64,000 nt of DNA from Candidatus Ligilactobacillus avistercoris. Lineage in GTDB: Bacteria > Bacillota > Bacilli > Lactobacillales > Lactobacillaceae. The position numbers and the translations under genes were made by a program. This document shows, piece by piece, positions 18,308 to 28,214 of this stretch. The stretch is from NCBI GenBank assembly GCA_019119415.1, contig DWXB01000007.1, forward strand, positions 85,122-149,121, written 5' to 3'. Under the pieces are notes generated by a model. It did no database searches and was not told where the DNA came from. It saw only the letters and a program-made list of their open reading frames with translations. Every line of letters starts with the position of its first letter. The stretch's first letter is position 1.

Positions 18308-18803
18308 ACCACGGTTTCTTCCGGGTAACTCCGCAAAAGCCCGTAATCACCGCCAATAAACAATTACATTCACTTATCAACGCATTAAACACCTTATTCT
18401 TATTTCTTTACCATTAGTAAACGATTACAATTTGCACAGAATGCGGTTTTTACGATTGACGGTAATTGTTTAATTATATACACTTACACTGTAACCTGTT
18501 AGATTACATGTATATCGTTTTCAATCCGTGTTCTTCTTTTAAGGACAACCGGATCATTTCTTTTATCAAGTAGGGGGCTGTGATGGACGTCACGGTCTCT
18601 TTTTATGCGAAATCGAAGCCACAATTGGGGGCATTTTTTATTTGCTTTTTCTCATATAATATCCCGTGCAAAACGACGGCGTCTTAGCAATCAGTAATTC
18701 CCCCATTAATTTAATGTTAGCTTACCTACCGCAATCGTGTATAATTGAACATATGTGGAATGAGACCCGTTCCGTAAATTTTAATCTAGGAGTAAGTGAC
18801 TAT
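18308..18803 (+). other. Gene-free stretch with a candidate small RNA and permease promoter
   Basis: There is no convincing gene in this 496-base gap. It contains a plus-strand promoter, a terminator about 115 bases later (candidate RNA, listed separately), and two TATAAT elements (18655-18660, 18740-18745) that may serve the permease. The first 150 bases are AT-rich without visible structure. Confidence 0.5.
18456..18604 (+). ncRNA. Candidate small RNA or abortive leader with own promoter and terminator
   Basis: TTGACG (18456-18461) and TACACT (18479-18484) are 17 bases apart, giving a start near 18491. A short stem TGTAA/TTACA follows, and transcription would end at an eight-pair hairpin (GGCTGTGA with TCACGGTC, 18574-18604) plus T run. 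No open frame with a ribosome site lies in the roughly 115-base product. It could be an independent RNA or an attenuated leader of the permease 200 bases downstream. Not assigned to any known family. Confidence 0.35.
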
Positions 18804-20303
18804 ATGAGTGATACACAGAAAAAATTAACGACGGGACCACTGGTGTTAATGATTTTCACCACCATTTTCGGTTTCGCCAACACGCCCGTTGCCTTCCAAC
18901 AGATGGGGTACGGAGCAATCCTGTGGTACCTACTGGGTGCCATCCTCTACTTCCTTCCAAGTAGTATGATGTACGCCGAGTATGGTTCCGCCCTCAAGGA
19001 AAGTAAGGGGGGGCTGTACTCGTGGCTGGATGCGTCCATCAGCGAACGGTGGTCATTCATCGCCACGTTTGTTTGGCTTTCATCATGGGTGATCTGGCAG
19101 GTAATGATTTCCCAAAAGATTTGCATTACGGTTTCAACCGTGCTGTTTGGCCATGACACGACGGGCTCATGGAACCTTCTCGGATTAGGGTCAACCCTAA
19201 CCGTTGCCCTGATTTCCGTCCTGATGGTGGTGGCCATCACGTGGTTTGTTTCGCACGGGATGGATTCCATCGCCAAGATTTCAACCATCGGGGGGTACGC
19301 GGTGATGGTCCTTAACGCCGTGCTGATTATTGCCAGCGTTATCATCCTGTTTGCCCACCACTTCCACCTCGCCCAGCCGGTTCACAGCATTACCGACTTC
19401 GCCAAGTCGTGTAACCCGGCCTTTGAATCCCCAATCGGCATGGTTAGCTTCATGATTTACGCCATCTTTGCGTACGGCGGACTAGAATCAATCGGCGGGG
19501 TAACGGACTCCCTTGAAAAACCAGAAAAGACCTTCCCGAAAGGAATCGTCATCAGTACGATCATTATCGGCGTCGGGTACGCGTTAAACATCTTCTTCTG
19601 GGGAGTTTCAACCAACTGGAACCACGTTATCAACCACGGTAACGTTAACCTGGGGAACATTGTGTACGTTCTGATGGAAAACCTCGGGGTTGTTCTGGGG
19701 CAGTCACTGGGAATGTCAACCCACGCGGCCGTTATTCTTGGAACGCTCTTCTCCCGGCTATCCGCCCTGGGAATGCTCTTTGCTTACCTGGGAGCCTTCT
19801 TCGTGCTGATCTACTCACCGCTGAAGTCCTTTATCCTTGGTTCGCCGAAGAGATTATGGCCAGAAAAGGTGACGCGGCTAAACAAGAAGGGAATGCCGGC
19901 AACCGCTCTGTGGATCCAAACGACCATCGTGTGCGTGTTAATCCTCGGGATTGCCGTTACGGCCGTTCTCATTCACCAGGACGCCAAGTTCCTGTACTCG
20001 GTTCTGACATCAATGAGTAACGTGGCCACAACCCTCCCGTACCTGTTCTTAGTGGGAGCCTTTCCGTTCTTCAAGAAGCGGAACGACCTGGAACGGCCAT
20101 TTGTCGCTTACAAAAACAAGCACGTTATGTGGGCCGTCGTAATCGTGACGTTAATTGTGTTGGCAATCGCAAACGGCTTCACGATTATCAACCCGTTCTT
20201 ACAAAAGGATCTGGTTTCCGGAATCGCAACGATTATTGGACCGTTGGCCTTCGGAATACTGGCATGGCTCCTGTACTCGCACCAGAGTAAGCGGCAGTCA
20301 TAA
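18804..20303 (+). CDS. YjeM-type amino-acid permease (APC superfamily)
   Basis: A 499-residue membrane protein with about 12 helices. TGPLVLMIFTTIFGFANTPVAFQQMGY and ESKGGLYSWLDASI fit the YjeM group of the glutamate/GABA antiporter family. It is a clear paralogue of the permease at 37590-39101: both share the AEYGS, GG(L/I)YSWL and YAIFAYGG(L/M)E stretches. The start is ATG 18804 after AGGAG; 46 upstream codons are excluded because they have no site. Substrate unknown. A terminator follows directly, so it is a single-gene unit. Confidence 0.85.
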   Translation: MSDTQKKLTTGPLVLMIFTTIFGFANTPVAFQQMGYGAILWYLLGAILYFLPSSMMYAEYGSALKESKGGLYSWLDASISERWSFIATFVWLSSWVIWQVMISQKICITVSTVLFGHDTTGSWNLLGLGSTLTVALISVLMVVAITWFVSHGMDSIAKISTIGGYAVMVLNAVLIIASVIILFAHHFHLAQPVHSITDFAKSCNPAFESPIGMVSFMIYAIFAYGGLESIGGVTDSLEKPEKTFPKGIVISTIIIGVGYALNIFFWGVSTNWNHVINHGNVNLGNIVYVLMENLGVVLGQSLGMSTHAAVILGTLFSRLSALGMLFAYLGAFFVLIYSPLKSFILGSPKRLWPEKVTRLNKKGMPATALWIQTTIVCVLILGIAVTAVLIHQDAKFLYSVLTSMSNVATTLPYLFLVGAFPFFKKRNDLERPFVAYKNKHVMWAVVIVTLIVLAIANGFTIINPFLQKDLVSGIATIIGPLAFGILAWLLYSHQSKRQS

Positions 20304-20322
20304 ACCTACTAACCAAACATTG

Positions 20323-20354
20323 AAATTCCCGGGAGTTCCCGGGAATTTTTCTTT
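20323..20354 (+). terminator. Terminator after YjeM-type permease
   Basis: An inverted repeat of AATTCCCGGGA with a very short centre is followed by TTTTTCTTTT. Confidence 0.8.
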
Positions 20355-20392
20355 TACATTAATCGTTTCCCCGAAAAACAGTTTTTAAGAGA

Positions 20393-20608
20393 ATGATAAA
20401 AGAATATAGCATTTGCCTTAAACCCCTTGGCGTTTCATCCCAGCAAGGTGCGCAGGTTCCGGCAACTTCCACGGAAACCCCCACGACTTCCGCTAACCGG
20501 CTTCCGGCAACCGGCAACGTCCGGGAAGGTGACCTCACCCTCCTCGGTGTGCTTGCCCTGCTTGGCGGCAGTGTTCTGGGGATAAAGGCGTTCTGGAAAC
20601 GAAACTAA
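20393..20608 (+). pseudogene. Orphan LPXTG cell-wall sorting tail
   Basis: The last 35 residues (RLPATGNVREGDLTLLGVLA and on) form a full sortase signal: LPATG, a hydrophobic helix and the charged end WKRN. The only N-terminal codons are 35 residues of Ser/Thr/Pro-rich linker with no signal peptide, and the start has no good ribosome site. It is therefore best read as the 3' remainder of a lost surface protein gene. It could not be exported as it stands. Confidence 0.7.
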
Positions 20609-20628
20609 TCTCTAACCGAATAGAACAC

Positions 20629-20664
20629 AAAAAGGAAGCGCGCCACGTAGTCACGCTTCCTTTT
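20629..20664. terminator. Bidirectional terminator between LPXTG remnant and glpO
   Basis: AAAAGGAAGCG and CGCTTCCTTTT are perfect complements flanking a 13-base loop. T runs occur on both strands, and the glpO stop follows 18 bases away. Confidence 0.85.
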
Positions 20665-20682
20665 ACTGTCTTGTATTATCGC

Positions 20683-22494
20683 TTATTCGTGCTTGCTAAC
20701 GCCACTGACCGCATCCGCTGGTTCGCTTGTTTCCTGGCCCGCATGTGCTTCAGCCTTTAAGTGCTTCAAGTCTGATTCATCCAGGATTTCCTGAAGTTCT
20801 TCCCGGTAGTCCGCCTCATCGGCATCACTCCAGCCCAGGTAATCCTTCATGTAGGCAATCACCGGATCAATTAACCCGTCAAGGCTGTCCCGCATAAACA
20901 GAACGTGGTACGTCCGCCGCAGCAGGTAGTCAACCGGTGTTAAGACCATTTCGTTGTCTAAGGCGTACCGCAACGTAATCGTTTCTGCCAGGCTTAAGCC
21001 CGGAGCGGCCTCCAGCTCGTCCGCTAAGGCGTAAACTTGCGGAGCGTTGGATCCAAATTCACGGGCAATTCGAAGGGCATCGTCGTGGCTTAACCCGTGC
21101 TGTTCACCCTCCTTAGCAAACGCCTCAAGGGCTTCATCCACGTGGTTGGAATCGAAGTCCCCGCCGGAAACCCGAAGTTCCGTGGAGTCAGCGAGCGTGA
21201 ACTGTTCGCCAAACCGCTTGTCAAGCACGTCCTGAATCATGTCCATGGCACCCTCAGCCATCAAGCGGTAGTCGGTTAGTTTCCCACCGGCCAGGGTGAT
21301 GAGCCCATCATCCGCCATCGTCAGGGAACTTCCCCGGGAAACCGCTGACGGGGCGGAGGCGTCCGGCGCCTTACTTGCACCCGAAACGGCGTCCGGTTCG
21401 TCCTCATCCCCTTCACTTGCTGGTGCCCCTAGCAGTGGTCGTAATCCAGCCCAGCTAGATTCGATGTCGTCGATTGTCAGGTGGGCTGTCGGGTACTTCT
21501 TATTGATAATTCCCAGCAGGTATTCCACGTCGCTCATTTCTACGTGTGGTTCTTCGTAGTCGCCCTTGTAGTCGGTGTCCGTCGTCCCGAAATAGGTCTT
21601 CCCTTCCCGCGGGATGGTGAAGATCATCCGACCATCATCCGTCCCGGATCCGAAGTACGTCGGCTGGGGAACCTGCAGCCGGGACTGGTCAACCACGAAG
21701 TGCACTCCCTTTGTCGGCCGCATCTGCGGGGCATCGTGAAGATCGTGGTCGATGCCCTTCACCTTGTCAGACCACGGACCGGCCGCATTCAGAATGACCT
21801 TCGCCTTGATTTCAAAGCGGAAGCCGTCAATCATGTCCTGGGCGGAAACACCGTTGACGGCGCCGTCCTCGTCATGCAGGATTTCGTTGGCCTTCACCCG
21901 GGATAACATGATGCCCCCCTTGTCAGCGGCCGCCTTGATGTTTTCCACTACCAGCCGCGAATCATTGTTCTGGTAGTCCAGGTAAACCCCAGCCCCAACC
22001 AGCTTATCAGCGTTCAGCTGCGGTTCCCGCTTGAGCACCTCATCCTTAGTCAACGTGTAGTTGGCAAACTGCTTTAAGTGCTCGTTTTCATTAATCCCGG
22101 CAAGGTGGTCGTACAGGTCCATGGCAACCTTGCATTCAAACATGGTGAACGTCGTCCCTGGTTCGTCGTAAATCGGTAAAATCATCGGGTCCGGGTACGT
22201 GCAGTGCGGCGCAATGTGCTGGACGACCGCCCGTTCCTTCACGGTGTCGGAAACCACCTGGACGTCAAACGTCTTCAGGTACCGGATTCCCCCGTGAACC
22301 AGCCGCGTTGACCGCGACGACGTTCCACCACCAAAGTCCTGCATTTCAACCAGACCAACCTTCATGCCGGCTGCAGCAGCCTGAAGCGCAACCCCGGCAC
22401 CGGTAATCCCCCCACCGATGATTAACAGGTCCAACTCCTCGCCGTTTGCTAACCGCTGAATGTCCTTTTTCCGTGTCTTACTTGAAAATGCCAT
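20683..22494 (-). CDS. glpO: Alpha-glycerophosphate oxidase / dehydrogenase with acidic insert
   Basis: FAD enzyme that oxidises glycerol-3-phosphate to dihydroxyacetone phosphate. LLIIGGGITGAG (residues 24-35) is the FAD-binding motif and GGTSSRSTRLVHGG the family signature. After LRPLLG (356) there is an insert of about 40 residues rich in Asp, Ala and Ser (357-395), as in the oxygen-using GlpO enzymes of lactic acid bacteria; GlpD lacks it. GlpO would make hydrogen peroxide. The motif DAVSG(A/V)SK occurs in the insert (368-375) and at the C-terminus (594-601). It is the last gene of glpK-glpF-glpO. Confidence 0.88.
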   Translation of the reverse strand: MAFSSKTRKKDIQRLANGEELDLLIIGGGITGAGVALQAAAAGMKVGLVEMQDFGGGTSSRSTRLVHGGIRYLKTFDVQVVSDTVKERAVVQHIAPHCTYPDPMILPIYDEPGTTFTMFECKVAMDLYDHLAGINENEHLKQFANYTLTKDEVLKREPQLNADKLVGAGVYLDYQNNDSRLVVENIKAAADKGGIMLSRVKANEILHDEDGAVNGVSAQDMIDGFRFEIKAKVILNAAGPWSDKVKGIDHDLHDAPQMRPTKGVHFVVDQSRLQVPQPTYFGSGTDDGRMIFTIPREGKTYFGTTDTDYKGDYEEPHVEMSDVEYLLGIINKKYPTAHLTIDDIESSWAGLRPLLGAPASEGDEDEPDAVSGASKAPDASAPSAVSRGSSLTMADDGLITLAGGKLTDYRLMAEGAMDMIQDVLDKRFGEQFTLADSTELRVSGGDFDSNHVDEALEAFAKEGEQHGLSHDDALRIAREFGSNAPQVYALADELEAAPGLSLAETITLRYALDNEMVLTPVDYLLRRTYHVLFMRDSLDGLIDPVIAYMKDYLGWSDADEADYREELQEILDESDLKHLKAEAHAGQETSEPADAVSGVSKHE

Positions 22495-22550
22495 TGAAAA
22501 AACCCCTCTTCTATTCCTTTTGAATTAACTCCACTTTTCCTCAAACAACG

Positions 22551-23276
22551 CTACTTCACAAAATTCATCGCCTGCAGGATAAACTGCAACCCCGCAGCAA
22601 TGATCCCGCCGGCTAACGGGCCAAGCATCGGCACCCACGCGTATTCCCAGTGGGCACTCGACTTCCCCGGAATTGGCAAAATGGTGTATGCCAGCCGTGG
22701 CGCCCAGTCACGCGCCGGGTTTAACGCGAATCCGGTCGTTGACCCCAGGCTCAACCCGATTACCATAATCAGGAGCCCGACAATCACCGGTTTTAACCCG
22801 GTCGTAAACGTCCCCAGGTTTAACAGTGCAAAGATGAACACGCCCGTGGCAATCACTTCACTCAGGAAGTTAAACACCGGATTCTTAATTGCCGGCATCG
22901 TCGCGAAAATGTTCACGACATTGCCCTCTTCCGCCCCGTGGGAGGCCTTAAAATGCGGGTAGTACTGAATAATGACTAGTACTGCGCCCACGAAAGCGCC
23001 GAGAAACTGCCCCGCCAGGTACGGTAATACCTGGCTCCACGGGAAGTAGCCGAATAGGGCAAACCCAATCGTCACCGCCGGGTTCAGGTGTCCCTGCGAG
23101 CCGAGCATTCCAGCCACGTACACCCCGAAGGTCACGGCCATTCCCCAGGACAAGCAGATAAACGTCCAGTTCTGCTTGGTGGCGTAGGTCTGTTTTAGGT
23201 TGGTGGCCGCACAGCACCCTACTCCCAGAACAATAAGGACTAACGTTCCAAAAAATTCACCGATAAATCCACTCAT
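22551..23276 (-). CDS. glpF: Glycerol facilitator (aquaglyceroporin)
   Basis: Membrane channel of the MIP family for passive glycerol uptake. The 241 residues contain both pore motifs, GHLNPAVTIG and ALNPARDWAPR; the Asp after the second NPAR is typical of glycerol-conducting members. Six helices fit the hydropathy. It starts two bases after the glpK stop and lies 56 bases before glpO, so the three genes are one operon. Confidence 0.95.
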   Translation of the reverse strand: MSGFIGEFFGTLVLIVLGVGCCAATNLKQTYATKQNWTFICLSWGMAVTFGVYVAGMLGSQGHLNPAVTIGFALFGYFPWSQVLPYLAGQFLGAFVGAVLVIIQYYPHFKASHGAEEGNVVNIFATMPAIKNPVFNFLSEVIATGVFIFALLNLGTFTTGLKPVIVGLLIMVIGLSLGSTTGFALNPARDWAPRLAYTILPIPGKSSAHWEYAWVPMLGPLAGGIIAAGLQFILQAMNFVK

Positions 23277-23278
23277 GG

Positions 23279-24843
<1,565 letters not shown>

Positions 24844-24849
24844 TAAATT

Positions 24850-24877
24850 ATTGTAACATCGGTTTTTTAGTTTGCAA
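24850..24877 (-). promoter_or_regulatory. Promoter of glpKFO
   Basis: TTGCAA (24872-24877) and TACAAT (24850-24855) on the minus strand, 16 bases apart. Confidence 0.7.
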
Positions 24878-24973
24878 ATCCCCAAATTCACAAATCGTGT
24901 TGTTTTCACTGGAATGCTCCCTTCGCCCGGTTGAGTTTTTGGTTAACCGGGAACTTTCCCGGAAAACTTCCGG

Positions 24974-25001
24974 GTGACATTTACTATATTTATGATATTC
25001 T
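24974..25001 (+). promoter_or_regulatory. Candidate promoter of the phosphodiesterase leader
   Basis: GTGACA (24974-24979) and TATTCT (24996-25001) are 16 bases apart, upstream of the folded leader. Both hexamers are imperfect. Confidence 0.4.
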
Positions 25002-25010
25002 ATACCTGTA

Positions 25011-25141
25011 AGCGATTTCGCTAAAAGCAACGGCCGTTTCCATGAAGGGAAACTTCGTGAAATCCGTTCACTCCCCGGGGCAGCGGGGAGTAATTTCACA
25101 CGAAAGAAGGTGCGCATTCCGGCTTCTGCTACCCGGAATGC
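25011..25141 (+). promoter_or_regulatory. Highly structured 5' leader before the phosphodiesterase gene
   Basis: Four hairpins follow each other: AGCGA/TCGCT (25011-25022); GTTTCC/GGAAAC (25036-25053); a long arm TTCGTGAAAT with ATTTCACACGAA (25054-25104) enclosing ACTCCCC/GGGGAGT (25070-25091); and GCATTCCGG/CCGGAATGC (25114-25141). The last ends directly at the AGGA ribosome site of the ATG at 25149. Lack of a T run suggests control of translation rather than of termination. I do not recognise a known riboswitch class. Confidence 0.5.
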
Positions 25142-25148
25142 AGGATTG

Positions 25149-25940
25149 ATGACTAGTCCACGTAACATTTTGGCCCACCGGGGAATGTCAACCCTGGCCC
25201 CCGAAAACACCATGCCAGCCTTTGAGCTGCTGACGAAATACGGGGTAAAGTGGCTTGAAACCGACCTTGGCATTACCAAGGATGAACACGTCGTGGTGCT
25301 GCACGACGATTACCTTGACCGGACAACTTCGGGGAGCGGCCCCCTCACGGACATCATGTTTGACGATCTCCGGCAACTGGACGCGGGGAGCTGGTTTAGC
25401 CCCGAGTTTACGGGGGTGAAGGTACCGACAATGGACGAACTGATCGATTTCGTAAACCGCAGCAAGATCAACATTAACATCGAACTTAAGGCGGTTATTG
25501 GACCGGATGCCAACCGGCTGGCGGATTCCCTGGTCAAGCAGTTTGCGGCAGCCTTAGACCGGTTAAACCCAGACTCACGGGTAATCATTTCATCGTTTAA
25601 CCCGATTATGTTATTAAAGATGAAACAGCTAAAACCTGACCTGGAATACGCCGTTCTCTTTGAGGACCACACGTTCTACGACGACTGGACGTTAATCATG
25701 CAGGCCACTAGCGCCAAGATTATCCACCCGCAAAGCGAACACCTAACGCGGGGGACCGTTCAGCAGATGAAGGACTACGGCTACGAGGTCAACGTCTGGA
25801 CGGTGGACACCATCGACCGGGCCAACGAGCTGTTTAACTGGGGCGTTGACGGCATCTTCACCGACATTGCCCAGTCATTCCCACCACATCACCAGAAAGG
25901 AGCGCCGCGCTATGGAAAATTCCTCACCACGTGGTTCTAA
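25149..25940 (+). CDS. Glycerophosphodiester phosphodiesterase
   Basis: Hydrolyses deacylated phospholipids (glycerophosphodiesters) to glycerol-3-phosphate and an alcohol. Its 263 residues begin with NILAHRGMSTLAPENTMPAF and continue with ETDLGITKDEHVVVLHDDYLDRTT, giving the His-Arg-Gly, Glu-Asp and His catalytic set of the GDPD barrel. There is no signal peptide, so it works in the cytoplasm. ATG 25149 follows AGGA; the frame is open 13 codons further but those lie in the leader hairpin. Its last 29 bases overlap the next gene, a transporter, suggesting import and cleavage are coupled. Confidence 0.92.
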   Translation: MTSPRNILAHRGMSTLAPENTMPAFELLTKYGVKWLETDLGITKDEHVVVLHDDYLDRTTSGSGPLTDIMFDDLRQLDAGSWFSPEFTGVKVPTMDELIDFVNRSKININIELKAVIGPDANRLADSLVKQFAAALDRLNPDSRVIISSFNPIMLLKMKQLKPDLEYAVLFEDHTFYDDWTLIMQATSAKIIHPQSEHLTRGTVQQMKDYGYEVNVWTVDTIDRANELFNWGVDGIFTDIAQSFPPHHQKGAPRYGKFLTTWF

Positions 25941-27225
25941 TGCTTTACTAAACAAGATGGGCTTTAAGTCCGGCAACCAGTTGACCGGGTTCTTGACGGT
26001 CGTTGTTGCCGGCCAGCTAGTGTACTCCTGCTTTGAAGCCTTTAAGGGAACGTTCTACGACCTCCTGTTAAAGGTGCTCGGATTAAACAACGCCCAGCTG
26101 GGCATCATCTTTAGTTTGATTGGAATTTCGGTCTTCTTCTATATTCCGGGTGGCTGGTTAAACAACCGGTTCTCCATCCGGTCGCTGTTAATCTCAGGAC
26201 TCCTTATCCGAATGACGACCGTCTTTATCATTATTTTCTTCCACCCCACGTTTAACGTTCTGCGAATCATTGCAATTATCTGGGGCTTGACGGACGCCTT
26301 CTTCTGGCCGGCGGTTCTTAACGGGGTCGACCTGATGTCGGACAAGGGCCATAAGGGATTGGCATACGGGCTGCTGGAATCCCTCCGGCGGGCGCTGGAA
26401 ATGGGAATGAACCTGCTGATTGTCGGGGCGATGGCCCTCTTTGGCGGAATTTCCATTTTTAAGACCGGAATGCTGATTTACAACCTGCTGATTATCCCGC
26501 TGGTGCTCTTCATCCTGAAGTTCGTGCCGAAGAACGGGATCGCCGCTACGGAGAACAACTCCGGTGAAGGAAAGAAGTCCGGTGATGCGTTGAAGGGGCT
26601 CATTAAGGTGCTCACCATGCCACGGGTATGGTTAGCCGGAATCACCGCCCTGACGATCTACTGGTCATACATCAACCTGATTTACACGGTCCCGTACCTG
26701 CAGGCGGTCTTCCACATTAGCCAGACGGAAGCGTCCATCTTCGGGATTATCAACACCGGGGCCATGGGCGTGGTGGCCGGCGCCATTTCCGGGGTCATCT
26801 CCGACTACGTCTTTAAGTCAACGTCACGGATGATGTTTGTTTCCCTCGGGCTGACCTTCCTGGCGCTGATTGCCGTCCTGGTTGTGCCGAAGAGTCACGA
26901 GTTCATGTGGCCGAGTATCATCCTGTTGATGGTCTTCTCGTTTGCCATCTTCCTGGCAAAGAGTATTATCCTGGCACCAGTCAGTGAAATTGAAGTGCCC
27001 GAAAAATACTCCGGCTCCGCAATGAGTGTGGGCTCGTTTGCCTCGTACGCCCCGGTCTTCTGGGCATACGGGTTAAACGGAATGATCATCGACCAGCACA
27101 ACCCGGTTACGGCCTACAAGATTATTTTCTTCATCAGTGTGCTGGTGGCCGGCGCCGGTGTTATTGCCGCCTTCATCCTCATGATTGTGAACCGTAAGCA
27201 TGACCAGCAGCGGCGGGAAGCCTAA
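25912..27225 (+). CDS. MFS transporter, possibly for glycerophosphodiesters
   Basis: A 437-residue protein with about 12 membrane helices. The pattern of an early FKGTFYDLLLKVLGLNNAQLG stretch and GGWLNNRFSIRSLL in the 2-3 loop fits the MFS, closest in look to uncharacterised lactobacillus carriers. It overlaps the phosphodiesterase gene by 29 bases, with AAAGGAG before ATG 25912, so the two are translated together. Import of a glycerophosphodiester is inferred from that coupling only. Confidence 0.85.
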   Translation: MENSSPRGSNALLNKMGFKSGNQLTGFLTVVVAGQLVYSCFEAFKGTFYDLLLKVLGLNNAQLGIIFSLIGISVFFYIPGGWLNNRFSIRSLLISGLLIRMTTVFIIIFFHPTFNVLRIIAIIWGLTDAFFWPAVLNGVDLMSDKGHKGLAYGLLESLRRALEMGMNLLIVGAMALFGGISIFKTGMLIYNLLIIPLVLFILKFVPKNGIAATENNSGEGKKSGDALKGLIKVLTMPRVWLAGITALTIYWSYINLIYTVPYLQAVFHISQTEASIFGIINTGAMGVVAGAISGVISDYVFKSTSRMMFVSLGLTFLALIAVLVVPKSHEFMWPSIILLMVFSFAIFLAKSIILAPVSEIEVPEKYSGSAMSVGSFASYAPVFWAYGLNGMIIDQHNPVTAYKIIFFISVLVAGAGVIAAFILMIVNRKHDQQRREA

Positions 27226-27248
27226 ATCAGTAACAATCCCTTTCAAAT

Positions 27249-27296
27249 AAAGACGAAATAAGGTTGAGATGTTAGTCCCAACCTTATTTCGTCTTT
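27249..27296. terminator. Strong bidirectional terminator (18-pair stem)
   Basis: A long perfect inverted repeat (arms 27249-27266 and 27279-27296, core AGACGAAATAAGGTTG) separates the MFS gene from the converging small AT-rich gene. Its A and T ends allow termination on both strands. Confidence 0.8.
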
Positions 27297-27309
27297 AGCA
27301 CACCACGCA

Positions 27310-27471
27310 TTATTCACTTGCCAGCTTTTTAAGAGCATCCCTAATGACCGGCTCATTCATGATTTTCTTTCTGTTTCTTTCTTTAATGCTTTCTTGTTCT
27401 TTCACACTCATTCGCCTAAACTCACTATTCTGGAGTAGCTCAAGCACCTTCATCCGCTGATTGTCCGTCAT
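27310..27471 (-). CDS. Small 53-residue protein coupled to Fic/Doc-like gene
   Basis: A short frame (MTDNQRMKVLELLQNSEFRR and on) with GGGGGTG before its ATG, starting four bases after the Fic/Doc-like stop. It is highly charged and helical in look, with 22 Lys, Arg, Glu or Asp residues, and has no recognised domain. The tight coupling and AT-rich composition suggest an antitoxin or regulator of the upstream Fic-like protein, but the order (partner second) is unlike phd-doc. Function is inference only. Confidence 0.6.
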   Translation of the reverse strand: MTDNQRMKVLELLQNSEFRRMSVKEQESIKERNRKKIMNEPVIRDALKKLASE

Positions 27472-27475
27472 TTAA

Positions 27476-28117
27476 TCACCCCCTTAATTTTAAAATACAC
27501 ACTCTTAAAATAAACTCCCGAATTTTTTGCTCATCCCATTCGCCAGTAGCGATCTTTTTTGAAACCACGTAGAAATAATTCTTATCGAGTTTAAGTTCCT
27601 CGTACTGAACATGGTAATTGTTATTTTCCAAAAAATTCAACGCCGCTAATAATCCTGTTCGCTTATTGCCATTATTAAAAGCCTGATAACGTGCTAGCTT
27701 AAACCAAAGGTGGGCGGCCTTTTGCGATATGGTCGGAAACTGATCTTCCCCAAAAATAACTGAATTCTTTCCAATGTTATTCACAGCTGTTTCCACGATT
27801 CCACGATCTTTCAGACCAGCAACGCCATATATTCCTTCTTCTTCAAAAAGGGATTGCGCATCTTCATTCAGGTGAATAATATCATTTACCGTCAAATAAT
27901 TCATTTTACAATTCTCAATTTGAATAGATAATTCTGAACTTTTATTTCGTACCAATAACTGGGAGTTTCCTGAATCCCATGTAACGGCTTTATCCATATT
28001 GAACTTCAACTTAATGGTTTTTTGCAAAAGTCCTAACGCTTCACTCGTCTGACTAATCATCGCCGCTTGAGTTGTTTTTAGATCCACCGGATTCATGAAC
28101 ACATAACTATTATCCAC
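27476..28117 (-). CDS. Fic/Doc-family protein lacking the catalytic histidine
   Basis: The C-terminal 140 residues of this 213-residue protein follow the Doc pattern: YLTVNDIIHLNE, GLKDRGIVETAV, SQKAAHLWFKL and NNGNKRTGLLAALNFLENN. The core motif HxFx(D/N)GNKR reads QAFNNGNKR, with Gln145 where the catalytic His is expected. The N-terminal 70 residues are not recognised. GTG at 28117 follows AGGAGGGGG. Base composition is much lower in GC than the flanks, a sign of transfer. It may be an inactive Fic protein or one with altered chemistry. Confidence 0.75.
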   Translation of the reverse strand: MDNSYVFMNPVDLKTTQAAMISQTSEALGLLQKTIKLKFNMDKAVTWDSGNSQLLVRNKSSELSIQIENCKMNYLTVNDIIHLNEDAQSLFEEEGIYGVAGLKDRGIVETAVNNIGKNSVIFGEDQFPTISQKAAHLWFKLARYQAFNNGNKRTGLLAALNFLENNNYHVQYEELKLDKNYFYVVSKKIATGEWDEQKIREFILRVCILKLRG

Positions 28118-28175
28118 CCTACCCCCTCCTTTTCTTTAAACCGATATTACCATGCTTAACATGCATTACCTACTA

Positions 28176-28214
28176 AAAAATTCCCGCAACCTCCTCAGCC
28201 ACAGGAATTTTTTC
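28176..28214 (-). terminator. Terminator after the uracil-DNA glycosylase gene
   Basis: AAAAAATTCC and GGAATTTTTT flank an inner GC-rich loop; a T run ends the minus-strand transcript. Confidence 0.75.
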
